Of a stretch of 21,160 nt of DNA, positions 1 to 6,749 are shown piece after piece. Under the pieces are notes generated by a model that was not told the origin of the DNA, made no database searches, and saw only the letters and a program-made list of their open reading frames with translations. The stretch is from a bacterium (GTDB lineage Bacteria > JAGOBX01): positions 1 through 21,160 of the forward strand of contig JAKPEO010000044.1 of the NCBI GenBank assembly GCA_029551925.1, given 5' to 3'. The translations under genes and the position numbers were made by a program. Each line of letters begins with the position of its first letter. Position 1 is the stretch's first letter.

Positions 1-67
1 TTGCAAGGAATATTTCAGGAAAGTCATAGTAGACTAAAATTTGCGATATGTTTAAAATTTTAGCCAT
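1..67 (-). CDS. Partial N-terminus of an unrecognised protein (possibly DUF6575-like)
   Basis: The gene begins at the ATG at 67 and runs off the left edge, so only about 22 residues are visible: MAKILNISQILVYYDFPEIF followed by LA. The start 'ISQILVYYD.PEIFLA' is reminiscent of small DUF6575-type proteins, which open with a short helix followed by 'YYDxPxxF'. That resemblance is from memory and rests on very few residues. It lies on the same strand as the small-gene cluster to its right. No promoter was recognised directly in front of it, so it may be read from cassette A near 930. Confidence 0.42.
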   Translation of the reverse strand, partial: MAKILNISQILVYYDFPEIFLA

Positions 68-172
68 CTCAAATTATTGGTGTCGAAGCTACATTATAAT
101 TGGTTGTTCTCCACCACGTGAAGGAAAAACAAAAAGAAAAAGCCAACGCACTTTTAAAAACAATAAACATTT

Positions 173-295
173 CTACAAGGGGGAAACCATCAATTCTTTT
201 TGTTCGTCAGAAACATAAACACGAATAGAATTAATGTTTGTTGTTTCTATTGGTTCATTGTTTTTTTTCAGTTCAAATTCAAATAATTCTGCCAT
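173..295 (-). CDS. Small hypothetical protein, 40 aa
   Basis: A short ORF starts with MAELFEFELKKNN and ends with ELMVSPL. It begins 34 nt after the stop of the 128-aa gene at 330, on the same strand, and is probably in the same transcript. Its Ala and other codons are A/T-ending, unlike the GCC-rich interior genes. No family was recognised. The end 'MVSPL' looks abrupt and is followed at once by another short open frame (170 to 69), so the gene could be the remnant of a longer frame-shifted gene. Existence is plausible but not certain at this length. Confidence 0.35.
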   Translation of the reverse strand: MAELFEFELKKNNEPIETTNINSIRVYVSDEQKELMVSPL

Positions 296-329
296 CGCTT
301 TTTTCTTTTTGTTTTTCTGTTTTAATTTT

Positions 330-716
330 TTAGTTCAAGCTAAATAAGTAATTGCGACCCACGTCGGCCGCATCCAAAACCACCCTAATTTCGCTGCCCT
401 TGATATAAAAAGCAACCCCTAAACACTCGCTAATTTTAGTAAGGTCGTTTGTCGAGGGCTGCTCGTCGCCCGAACAAATTTTTAAAAACCTGTCGTTCGT
501 TATGCCTAAAATTTCAGCAAAGGCCTTTTTTTTGTAAACGCCGAATTTCGCGTCGGCAATAGTTAATAACTCTTTCATCGTATCTATTTGTTTATTGTTA
601 GTTAAACTACTTATACTATAAACATCGGTTTGGCAAAAGCTGCCCTTTACACAGTCCAACCATTCGCAGCCTGACACAAAGCCCTCGACCGTTAGCTTAG
701 TATTTTGTTTGCCCAT
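330..716 (-). CDS. Small HTH-like DNA-binding protein
   Basis: The 128-aa frame has an XRE-like helix-turn-helix profile in its second half: residues 64-100, 'KAFAEILGITNDRFLKICSG' then 'PSTNDLTKISECLGV', resembles a lambda-repressor-type fold with a short beta extension after it. The first about 46 residues are Cys-rich and look unrelated. An internal ATG at 578 (MKELLTIADAKFGV) would give an 82-aa protein that is closer to the usual size of such regulators, so the start is uncertain. With the start at 716 it overlaps the upstream 58-aa gene by 25 nt in another frame, which would couple their translation. A role as a phage regulator is inferred from the fold and from its position behind cassette A. 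Confidence 0.6.
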   Translation of the reverse strand: MGKQNTKLTVEGFVSGCEWLDCVKGSFCQTDVYSISSLTNNKQIDTMKELLTIADAKFGVYKKKAFAEILGITNDRFLKICSGDEQPSTNDLTKISECLGVAFYIKGSEIRVVLDAADVGRNYLFSLN

Positions 717-868
717 TTTTCAGCATTTTTTGTAGTAGCAAAAGTTTTAGCTTCTAATAATTGTTGCTCCCCGTTGTAAATTTGAACATACATTGCTCTT
801 ACGTTGCCAGTCGCATCTTTAGTGATGTTTACTGCTTTGCTCCCTGTTGTGTTTTTAATAGTTGTCAT
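692..868 (-). CDS. Small hypothetical protein, 58 aa
   Basis: The ORF starts MTTIKNTTGSKAVNI and ends TTKNAEKWANKILS. It is the first gene after promoter/leader cassette A: its ATG follows directly on the leader AAATAAAAATCAAACAAA, which is identical to the leader before the + strand gene at 9592. That makes it a convincing gene despite its length. Small proteins with a 'KTF.T...AEKWANK' ending occur in Bacteroidota phages as hypotheticals, to my recollection. It overlaps the start of the HTH gene by 25 nt. Alanine codons are GCA/GCT/GCG and never GCC, unlike the interior genes. Function unknown. Confidence 0.68.
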   Translation of the reverse strand: MTTIKNTTGSKAVNITKDATGNVRAMYVQIYNGEQQLLEAKTFATTKNAEKWANKILS

Positions 869-1000
869 TTTGTTTGATTTTTATTTTGTTATTAATTTTG
901 TTTGTTTGGTACTGCAAAGATACGGCGGGCTTTTACAATTTCCAAATTTTTTAACACTTTTTTTTAACTACTTTTATATTTTTTTTATTGTAATTTATAA
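869..1000 (-). promoter_or_regulatory. Promoter/leader cassette A (Bacteroidota-type promoter)
   Basis: Read on the minus strand it has a -33 TTTG (943-946), a 20-nt spacer and a -7 TATCTTTG (915-922), followed by an A-rich leader to the ATG at 868. Positions 888-967 match 5741-5820 (cassette B) at 79 of 80 bases. The leader down to the ATG matches cassette C in front of 9592. It lies just after the stop of the NinB-like gene at 1005 and drives the small-gene cluster. Confidence 0.85.
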
Positions 1001-1004
1001 ACAA

Positions 1005-1430
1005 CTAATCTTTATCAGGCGGCGGCGGCAAAACAATTTCATTGTCATCACAAAAATTAATAACATTTTGCACATACAAATAGAACTCTTTTCCCCCGCA
1101 GCTATCACTGCTTAACGATTTAGGAATTTTTGTAATTTCGCCAGTTTCAAAATCGGCAAATTCCGAACTATGAAATTTTAGGCGCAAATACGTATCAGCA
1201 TCGCCTTCACTAATAAGAACCCCCGCAAATTCGCTAAATGCCTGCGCTATAATTGGTAAAATAACACCGAAATAATAAGCCCGCTGTCGGTTGCTGCTTT
1301 TTTGCTCAGTTAAATAAATTTCAACGGTAATTTTTTTGCCAATATTATCCTTATAAATTTTGCTTACCGCCGCATAAAACTCCTCTGGGGGAAACATATC
1401 CGAAATACTACTTATCTTAAATGGCTTCAC
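1005..1430 (-). CDS. NinB-like recombination protein (probable)
   Basis: 141 aa. The core 'SSNRQRAYYFGVILPIIAQA' followed by an acidic stretch, 'FETGEITKIPKSLS' and a terminal 'FYLYVQNVINFCDDNEIVLP' fits the pattern of phage NinB-like/recombination-associated proteins of Bacteroidota phages ('S..Q..YYWGVVLP.IA'). NinB in lambda is a single-stranded DNA-binding protein of the RecFOR-bypass recombination pathway. It is the last gene of the replication block, 13 nt after the transglycosylase gene. It ends with a Pro run (PPPPDKD) encoded by a CCG repeat. The family call is from memory and moderately sure. Confidence 0.5.
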   Translation of the reverse strand: MKPFKISSISDMFPPEEFYAAVSKIYKDNIGKKITVEIYLTEQKSSNRQRAYYFGVILPIIAQAFSEFAGVLISEGDADTYLRLKFHSSEFADFETGEITKIPKSLSSDSCGGKEFYLYVQNVINFCDDNEIVLPPPPDKD

Positions 1431-1443
1431 GAACTAATATTAT

Positions 1444-2025
1444 TTATTTGAACGAATTAAAATATTTAACTATTTCACCCTTTAGTATTTGCCCGTCTTT
1501 GTTAAGGTCTAATATCTTATTTTGTGCCGCGACCTTTGACCCCCCGACCTTATACCCAAAGCCCTTGTTTACGGCGGAGGGGTAAAAACACAATAAATAA
1601 AAGTCGGCAGGGGTCGCTGGAAAGTCAAAATAATTTAGCTGCTCCACGTAATATTTGGCGGCATTGCCAACCTGTTCGCTCAACGGCTGCAAATGGTGAT
1701 TTTTTGCAAGCCCTAACCGCCTTGCCATTTTGGGCAAAATTTGTATTGCCCCGCCAGCACCCGTATAAGGGTTCTTTTTTCTAATATCGCCGCCCGTTTC
1801 TATCATTATTACCCTCTTTATCGCATCGGAAATAGCTTCCCTGCTCATCCTGCCATTATTTTTTTTGTGCAAAAATAAAATATCGGCAAAGTCCGAAAAT
1901 GCGCCCCGTTTTTTTTCAACCACAACCCTAACCCCCTTATTGTCGGTTTTTGCTGCCGTTGTTGTTAATATTACCGAAATAAAAAATATAAATTTAATAA
2001 TCTTTTTAAAAACATACTTAATCAT
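1444..2025 (-). CDS. Secreted lytic transglycosylase with C-terminal EF-hand (endolysin-like)
   Basis: 193 aa. Residues 1-25 form a signal peptide or membrane anchor (KK near the N-terminus, then a hydrophobic stretch, then TTTAA). The SLT/lysozyme-like domain follows: candidate catalytic Glu76 in 'VIMIETGG', then 'NPYTGAGGAIQILPKMARRL' (the usual Gly-Ala-x-Gly-x-x-Gln motif) and 'YVEQLNYF'. Residues 173-184 (D-L-N-K-D-G-Q-I-L-K-G-E) form a complete EF-hand loop. The role is cleavage of host peptidoglycan at lysis or entry. The second copy of this design is at 18244-18996 on the other strand. It sits between the initiator candidate and the NinB-like gene, an unusual place for a lysin. Confidence 0.75.
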   Translation of the reverse strand: MIKYVFKKIIKFIFFISVILTTTAAKTDNKGVRVVVEKKRGAFSDFADILFLHKKNNGRMSREAISDAIKRVIMIETGGDIRKKNPYTGAGGAIQILPKMARRLGLAKNHHLQPLSEQVGNAAKYYVEQLNYFDFPATPADFYLLCFYPSAVNKGFGYKVGGSKVAAQNKILDLNKDGQILKGEIVKYFNSFK

Positions 2026-2062
2026 CGTTTTTAATTTTTAGTTAAAAATAATACCTAATAAA

Positions 2063-2680
2063 TTAATATATTGGTATTTTATTATTTATTGTTGGCTTGC
2101 CAACTGCCGCACTACTGCCATGGTGCATTTCGGCAATTATCCGCTCAAAGTTGCAAAGCACGTTACTTGGCGACAAATTGCCTCCGCCAGCCTTTGTACT
2201 TATGTTTTTAGTTTTATCCAAAAACGACTTAACTTTAACAATTAAATTAATATCTTTGCCAGCAAACATTTCGACAAATTTGGAATAAATAGTCCTTAAC
2301 GCTACATTGTCTTTGGCCATGTATTGCGGCAATTTACCACCCCCCGACTGCTGAACAAATTGCTCATTATGTTCAAAAATCCACAACGTTCTAAACTCGA
2401 AAAACTCGTCGGGGTTTTTATCCGCCGCCGCCCTCGTCTTTTTTGTTATTTGTTTTTTTGCAATATTTCCATTTTTTAAAATACTTACAAACCCCCGAAC
2501 CTCTAATAATTTGGCCGCCGCCAATACATCTACTTTTTTAATGCCCGTTTTTTCTTCAATATTTGCTGCCGAAATTTCAACCATGCCAAACGCCGCCGCC
2601 GCCTCAATTTGCTGCATAACAATAGCCGCAAATACACTGCCTAACTCAACGGCGAAATAAAGGTCGTAAACGATAATCAT
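2063..2680 (-). CDS. Winged-helix replication initiator candidate
   Basis: I place the start at the ATG at 2680 (MIIVYDLYFAVELGSVFAA), giving 205 aa. The open frame continues to 2779, but that extension would overlap the helicase-loader gene and reads as junk. Residues 5-75 look like a winged helix: 'VMQQIEAAAAFGMVEISAAN', then 'IEEKTGIKKVDVLAAAKLLE' and 'RGFVSIL' (recognition helix and wing). The C-terminal half, with 'YSKFVEMFAGKDINLIVKVK', is helical and resembles the primosome or DnaD-like part of phage replisome organisers. The gene lies directly after a DnaC/IstB-like loader, the classic initiator-loader pair of phages. It contains an Ala4 run and an AAA run encoded by GCC repeats. Confidence 0.6.
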   Translation of the reverse strand: MIIVYDLYFAVELGSVFAAIVMQQIEAAAAFGMVEISAANIEEKTGIKKVDVLAAAKLLEVRGFVSILKNGNIAKKQITKKTRAAADKNPDEFFEFRTLWIFEHNEQFVQQSGGGKLPQYMAKDNVALRTIYSKFVEMFAGKDINLIVKVKSFLDKTKNISTKAGGGNLSPSNVLCNFERIIAEMHHGSSAAVGKPTINNKIPIY

Positions 2681-2715
2681 TGGATTGCTTTGGATGGTTG
2701 GTTGTTTTTGTTTTT

Positions 2716-3270
2716 TTATAATATAGTAGGGATTATTGTTTTGACCTCGCCCGCCTCGCCAAAACGTACAAAGTCGCAATCGGTAACAAGTCGGTTAAAT
2801 ACCCTATTGCCATAATTTTCAACTATCAAATTTTTGCCGTCCACCTCAAAAGGCGGCAAATTGCTCGTTATAATAAATGGCTTTTTTTTACTATAATGGC
2901 TCAAAATGATACTTTGCATAAATGGCTGCCCAAATAGCGTCAAGGGTTCAGCACCAAAATCGTCAAAGGCGATAAAATCGTAATTTAATACATCGTCAAT
3001 ACTCCTCCCCTTTGCCTGTACTTCGTAGTACAGCGTATTACATTCTATTATCCGCATATTGGCGAAAAACAAACTTGCCATCTTTAATGCCGTAAGGCAC
3101 GTTGTTTTTCCGAAAAAACTTTGACCAAACAAATAAAGCCCCTTTTTGCTTGTGCCGCCGACAAACCTATTCGCCCAGCCAGCGACCTTACTAATTGCCG
3201 CTTTTTGCTCGATATTTTCAATATCTTTGCCGCAAATTTCGGCAATACACCCGTGCAAGCTCTTACTCAT
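2716..3270 (-). CDS. DnaC/IstB-like helicase loader (AAA+ ATPase)
   Basis: 184 aa with a nearly complete AAA+ core. Walker A is 'GQSFFGKTT' (G49-T56, pattern GxxxxGKT). Walker B is 'DFIAFDDFGAE' (D103-D104). Sensor 1 is 'IITSN' (about 133-137). The 'YGNRVFNRL' motif (153-161) carries the Arg-finger arginines. This is the arrangement of DnaC and IstB proteins, which load the replicative helicase onto DNA. The N-terminal helicase-binding segment is short. Its ATG overlaps the stop of the upstream secreted-protein gene as ATGA, so translation is probably coupled. The winged-helix initiator candidate follows 35 nt downstream. No helicase gene is in the window, so the loader may recruit the host DnaB. 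Confidence 0.85.
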   Translation of the reverse strand: MSKSLHGCIAEICGKDIENIEQKAAISKVAGWANRFVGGTSKKGLYLFGQSFFGKTTCLTALKMASLFFANMRIIECNTLYYEVQAKGRSIDDVLNYDFIAFDDFGAEPLTLFGQPFMQSIILSHYSKKKPFIITSNLPPFEVDGKNLIVENYGNRVFNRLVTDCDFVRFGEAGEVKTIIPTIL

Positions 3271-3641
3271 CTGTCAATGTAAATTTGTGGTACTGGCTTA
3301 ACCGTTCCTAATACGGTCAAGGTTATAATTTCGCCGCTATCAAATAAAACGTCTATTGCATGGTAAAAATTGCCGATAGGCTTCTTAAACCTAAAATCTA
3401 AAAACCCGATACTTGTTGGATATTTTGAATATGTGTAATTTATACATTCACACGCAACAACGCCGTTAATTTTTACATCTTTTTGGGCAAGCTCACGAAA
3501 CATCGTACTAAATTGTATATTAGCCGTGTCGCCCATGTCGGCGTAAATTACGCCCAAATTATAATACTGTTTAATTGAAATTTGCGCGTCGGCATAAATA
3601 GAAACAAATATAAAAAAAAGACAAATTAAAACTTTGTTCAT
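3267..3641 (-). CDS. Small secreted protein of unknown function
   Basis: I choose the internal ATG at 3641 because it begins a textbook signal peptide: MNKVLICLFFIFVSIYADA, likely cut before QISIKQYY. The result is 124 aa. The frame is open upstream to 3782, but that part crosses the terminator at 3687-3717 and reads as non-coding. The mature part (about 105 aa) contains 'VVACECINYTY' and ends 'VPQIYIDR'. No family was recognised. It may sit in the periplasm or outer membrane. It has a possible -7 element (TATCTTTA) 30 nt upstream and is coupled to the helicase loader by an ATGA overlap, an odd pairing for a secreted protein. Confidence 0.62.
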   Translation of the reverse strand: MNKVLICLFFIFVSIYADAQISIKQYYNLGVIYADMGDTANIQFSTMFRELAQKDVKINGVVACECINYTYSKYPTSIGFLDFRFKKPIGNFYHAIDVLFDSGEIITLTVLGTVKPVPQIYIDR

Positions 3642-3686
3642 TGTGGCAATTATTTTTTGATTATGTAAAGATAATAATTTTTTTTT

Positions 3687-3717
3687 AAAAAAGCCCCCAT
3701 CGTTACCGAAAGGGGGC
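3687..3717 (-). terminator. Rho-independent terminator after the SSB-like gene
   Basis: On the minus strand, GCCCCC and GGGGGC (3712-3717 with 3693-3698) form a 6-bp GC stem with a 13-nt loop, followed by six T (3692-3687). It lies 25 nt past the stop of the SSB-like gene and 46 nt before the start of the secreted-protein gene, so it separates two transcription units. Confidence 0.82.
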
Positions 3718-3741
3718 AAACAAAATAAATAAAACAACCTT

Positions 3742-4662
3742 TTAAAAGGGCAAATCATCATAGCCATCATCTTCCCTTTCAATCTCTTTTATCGTTTTTG
3801 GGAAGCCACCCGATGCCTGCTTTGGCTGTTGTGGTTGTGGTTGTGGCGTAATCGGGTTGGGAGCAGCAACTGGCAAAACAATATTCTTTTTGCTATGGAT
3901 ATATTCCTGCTGCCCAGCGACCCACGTTGTAATTTGTTCGCGCAAATCTTTGCAATATAAATAAAAATCATCATCCATCGGGACTGGCTCAACGTCTATA
4001 TTTTTTGGCAAAATATAGCAATCGCCGCGACCGTCATGCGGGACAAATATGCCTTTTTTTATTTGTAAATCCTTAGCAAATTTAGCAAGACCGTTAAAAC
4101 TAAACATAAAAAAAACATTCTCATCGTATTTTTCTATAATATCTAAAATATTAAAAGCACAATTTGAGCGGGTAAAAAAGGCAATTTCACAAACGTTTGA
4201 AATAGCGGCGTTCATTTTTAGTGCAAATAATTGCCGCGTGGTTGCCTCTAAACAAAACAAAACAACGCTAATGTATGTGCCGCCATAATTGACTTTTAAC
4301 GTATTTTTTATTTGTTCGTATTTGTCAGCATACGCCTCGTTTCCGTTTATATACACTTTAAAAATATCATCTTTTATTGATTTTACAAAATTAGAATACA
4401 GACGATTTACAGGCTTTTTGGAATTATCGAACTGCGTGCCGCGAATTTGAAAAAAAGCATTTAAAAAAACAAAATCTGGATTTTTAACCTTTACTTTTTC
4501 ATACTTGCCAGCATCGTTTTTTTTGTCAAACCAAAAGCCGCCATCTTCAACCCTCATATGCTGATGGTATTGCGGAGCGGTTTTATTTGTTTTAAACTCT
4601 AAATAATAAAATTCGGGGCGGTTAAACGACTGCTTTGGCGTTGGAAAATTGTTTGTTTGCAT
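3742..4662 (-). CDS. Phage single-stranded DNA-binding protein-like, with DDLPF tip
   Basis: 306 aa. The last 12 residues, EREDDGYDDLPF, are an acidic tip ending in D-D-L-P-F, as in bacterial SSB, where the 'DDDIPF' tail recruits replication and repair partners. It is joined to the core by a Pro/Gln-rich linker ('PNPITPQPQPQQPKQ'), also as in SSB. The core does not look like the OB fold of cellular SSB. It has 'VNRLYSNFVKSIKDDIFKVY' and 'KVNYGGTYISVVLFCLE', which I associate with phage-type SSBs. Its place between the nuclease-like gene and the loader supports a replication role. It follows a 62-nt gap with a 16-nt tandem repeat and is probably read from cassette B. Tip and linker are seen; the function is inferred. 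Confidence 0.6.
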   Translation of the reverse strand: MQTNNFPTPKQSFNRPEFYYLEFKTNKTAPQYHQHMRVEDGGFWFDKKNDAGKYEKVKVKNPDFVFLNAFFQIRGTQFDNSKKPVNRLYSNFVKSIKDDIFKVYINGNEAYADKYEQIKNTLKVNYGGTYISVVLFCLEATTRQLFALKMNAAISNVCEIAFFTRSNCAFNILDIIEKYDENVFFMFSFNGLAKFAKDLQIKKGIFVPHDGRGDCYILPKNIDVEPVPMDDDFYLYCKDLREQITTWVAGQQEYIHSKKNIVLPVAAPNPITPQPQPQQPKQASGGFPKTIKEIEREDDGYDDLPF

Positions 4663-4678
4663 AATAAAATAAAATAAT

Positions 4679-4714
4679 AATTAAGAAATGAATAAATTAA
4701 GAAATGAATAAATT
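4679..4714. repeat. 16-nt tandem repeat, 2.25 copies
   Basis: AATTAAGAAATGAATA occurs at 4679-4694 and 4695-4710 with a partial third copy (AATT). It fills most of the gap between the nuclease-like gene and the SSB-like gene. It may be simple slippage, or it may bind a protein in the leader of the SSB-like gene. Confidence 0.8.
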
Positions 4715-4724
4715 TTGTAAATTG

Positions 4725-5717
4725 TTAATCTTTAAACGATAGGATGAAATCGGCAATAGTTTGACCAGCCGTCGCCTCAACCGTTGCCCCTAACTGTAAA
4801 TTTTCAACCTTAGTAGTTTGCGCCGTCAAATCGGGTGCAAATATGCCTTTAAATTTAGGCTTTTGTTTTAAAAATAAAATATCATCGTCAAAATCCTGCT
4901 CCGTATAAATATTGGTAAATTCCTTAATAAAACATTCAACCCTCGCCGTTGGGTGGCTCTTTGGCACTAAGATAAAAGTGCGCTCAATTTTTGGCGCATC
5001 AATTTTAAATGCTTCGATATATGCGTTATAAAGATACATTTCGCTACATATTTGTAGGGCATCACTTTCGTAGGCCGCTGCCGTTTCCCTAAATTTTATA
5101 TTAAAATTACAAACACGACGAACGCCGTCAATAGTTGCCTCGCAAATTATATCTAACGGGGTGGCTATCATTTTGTCCAAAGAAAAAACAGGGTACTCAA
5201 TGGCTAAAATTTTAACATCGTGCCTTACCAAAAAATTGTTAAACGACTGCGCCCCCTTTAATACCCGACGCCAAAACTCACTAATTTTAAACGGGCGAAC
5301 ACCCCTGCCCAATAGGTATTGCTCAAAAGTTGCCGCCTCCGAATTGCTAACCATTAATGTTTTGCCGGCCATATACGCTTTGGCAATTTGCCCGCAAAAT
5401 ACGTGCATATAAGTTCCCAACAAAGCAGCCTCGTACATAACTACATCGCCCGCCGCGCCTTGCTCTTTTTTCCACGCGTCCAAAGCATAACTATCATAAT
5501 TTAACGGGGTTAAAATTTTACAGACCTCAGTTAAGCCGTTAAATAGGTACGGCTTATTTCCGTTTTTTGTGAAATATTTACGAATATTGCCGTACGGCAT
5601 ACGGCGAATTTTGTTGGGCATCGGCAGCGATATATAATTTTTATCGAAATCAACCGCCTCCATGTATGCCTCGTTTGCCTCCGCAAGGGCTAAATTGTTA
5701 ATATCCTGAATTAACAT
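4725..5717 (-). CDS. PD-(D/E)XK (RecB/Cas4-type) nuclease-like protein with altered motif
   Basis: 330 aa with the layout of phage RecB-type exonucleases. His105 is in 'GTYMHVFCG', Glu174 in 'AIEYPVF', Asp189 in 'ATPLDII', then 'VCNFNIKFR' (202-210) in the place of the usual 'hhDhKT' motif, and Gln222/Tyr228 in 'LQICSEMYLY' (the QxxxY motif). Asn206 stands where Asp or Glu should coordinate metal; Lys208 is kept. Such proteins normally chew DNA ends for single-strand annealing recombination. The Asn suggests weakened or altered chemistry. It is the first gene after cassette B, upstream of the SSB-like gene. The family is likely; catalytic activity is uncertain. Confidence 0.65.
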   Translation of the reverse strand: MLIQDINNLALAEANEAYMEAVDFDKNYISLPMPNKIRRMPYGNIRKYFTKNGNKPYLFNGLTEVCKILTPLNYDSYALDAWKKEQGAAGDVVMYEAALLGTYMHVFCGQIAKAYMAGKTLMVSNSEAATFEQYLLGRGVRPFKISEFWRRVLKGAQSFNNFLVRHDVKILAIEYPVFSLDKMIATPLDIICEATIDGVRRVCNFNIKFRETAAAYESDALQICSEMYLYNAYIEAFKIDAPKIERTFILVPKSHPTARVECFIKEFTNIYTEQDFDDDILFLKQKPKFKGIFAPDLTAQTTKVENLQLGATVEATAGQTIADFILSFKD

Positions 5718-5850
5718 GGCTTTTTGTTTTTGGTTTTTTGGTTATTAATTTTGTTTGTTTGATACTGCAAAGATACGGCGGGCTTTTACAATTTCCAAAT
5801 TTTTTAACACTTTTTTTTAATTATTTTTATATTTTTATTATCGTAACTTA
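5718..5850 (-). promoter_or_regulatory. Promoter/leader cassette B
   Basis: On the minus strand, -33 TTTG (5796-5799), 20 nt, then -7 TATCTTTG (5768-5775) and an A-rich leader. It matches cassette A at 79 of 80 positions (5741-5820). It matches cassette C over about 107 nt (5741-5847 against 9466-9572 on the other strand) with about five differences, four of them in the spacer just upstream of the -7 element. It drives the replication block starting at 5717. Confidence 0.85.
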
Positions 5851-5872
5851 TAAGCCACTAATAATAAGTCAT

Positions 5873-6319
5873 TTATAGCTTCTCTAAAGTATCACAAAAA
5901 TTATTATATTTGTCTAAATACTCGGTATCAAACTGTAATAAATCATAATGAGTCGTTAAAAAATACCTAATATTATAACTATTTGTACCGTATATTTCGG
6001 AAAGCTCGGCAAAAGTTAGGTGCTTGCCGCTATAACGCAACAAATCAAATTGTGCCGAAATAATAAACCTCTTTACGTCCCCCTTTGCATGTTTGCCGCC
6101 CGATGGTACGGCAGCAGCAGCAGCCCTTTGTAGCTTATTATAAAGGTCGCCGCCGCTTTGTATTAAAAGGTAATTTACACCAGCAGTTATACCATAATTA
6201 TTGATTGCCTCCGCCCTAATGATTATAGGCTGTAAAACTTTTTTTTGCGGCAAACGAACACGCCCGCCATAGATGCCACTAAGCTCAATTAACTTTTTCA
6301 TCGTATAATATTTTCCCAT
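5873..6319 (-). CDS. Hypothetical protein with possible HTH
   Basis: 148 aa. The C-terminal part, 'LTFAELSEIYGTNSYNIRYF' (about 101-120), could form a helix-turn-helix, and the N-terminal part is basic ('GGRVRLPQKKVLQP'). A second Met at residue 7 is an alternative start. There is an Ala5 run ('QRAAAAAVPSG') encoded by GCT/GCC repeats. No family was recognised. It is the last gene before cassette B and is probably co-transcribed with the genes up to 8653, perhaps as an early regulator. Confidence 0.55.
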   Translation of the reverse strand: MGKYYTMKKLIELSGIYGGRVRLPQKKVLQPIIIRAEAINNYGITAGVNYLLIQSGGDLYNKLQRAAAAAVPSGGKHAKGDVKRFIISAQFDLLRYSGKHLTFAELSEIYGTNSYNIRYFLTTHYDLLQFDTEYLDKYNNFCDTLEKL

Positions 6320-6380
6320 GATATTGTAATTTTATAAATTATAAAAAAGGTTGTTTTGTTCGTAATTCGTTATTAAAATT

Positions 6381-6749
6381 TCATGCCGCCTTGCCATCAT
6401 TTAATAATTGTTTTATATAATTGTTTAATAATATGCCAAATTCTACCCCCTCGACAAACGTTGTAAGGCATGCGCTTAACGACCGCCCCTTTTTTGCCTC
6501 GCCATTTATCGTGTCTTTATAAATTAATTTATATGCTAAATAAATATCATCCGAAATACAATACCGATAAAACCCGCCCGATATATGCTTTGTAAATGAT
6601 ATATTTTCAACCCCTAAAATGTGGTCGGCAAATTGTTCCTTACAACTATCCAAGCCTAAAATTGTACTAAGCAGCTTCTTTGCCGATAATTGTTCAGGAA
6701 TGGCAAATTTTGCCCTGACCGTTACATATTTGTTATCTTTCTTTTTCAT
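6381..6749 (-). CDS. Hypothetical protein, 122 aa
   Basis: The protein starts MKKKDNKYVTVRAKFAIPEQ and is mixed alpha/beta with no membrane segment. It overlaps the end of the ParB-like gene by 17 nt in another frame, so translation is likely coupled to it. No motif was recognised. The overlap and the strand suggest it works with the ParB-like protein, but that is inference only. Confidence 0.55.
   Translation of the reverse strand: MKKKDNKYVTVRAKFAIPEQLSAKKLLSTILGLDSCKEQFADHILGVENISFTKHISGGFYRYCISDDIYLAYKLIYKDTINGEAKKGRSLSACLTTFVEGVEFGILLNNYIKQLLNDGKAA

Noticed and set aside
69-170. 33-aa minus-strand frame (MFIVFKSALAFSF...) ending 1 nt before the partial gene at 67
   Set aside because: Very short, with a biased Phe/Trp composition and no support. 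It may be debris of a frame-shifted gene, so it is mentioned only under the 40-aa ORF.
2681-2779. N-terminal extension of the initiator candidate
   Set aside because: It overlaps the end of the helicase-loader gene and has low-complexity, non-conserved-looking sequence; the ATG at 2680 fits better.
3642-3782. N-terminal extension of the secreted protein
   Set aside because: It crosses a clear terminator and overlaps the end of the SSB-like gene, and it would bury the signal peptide.
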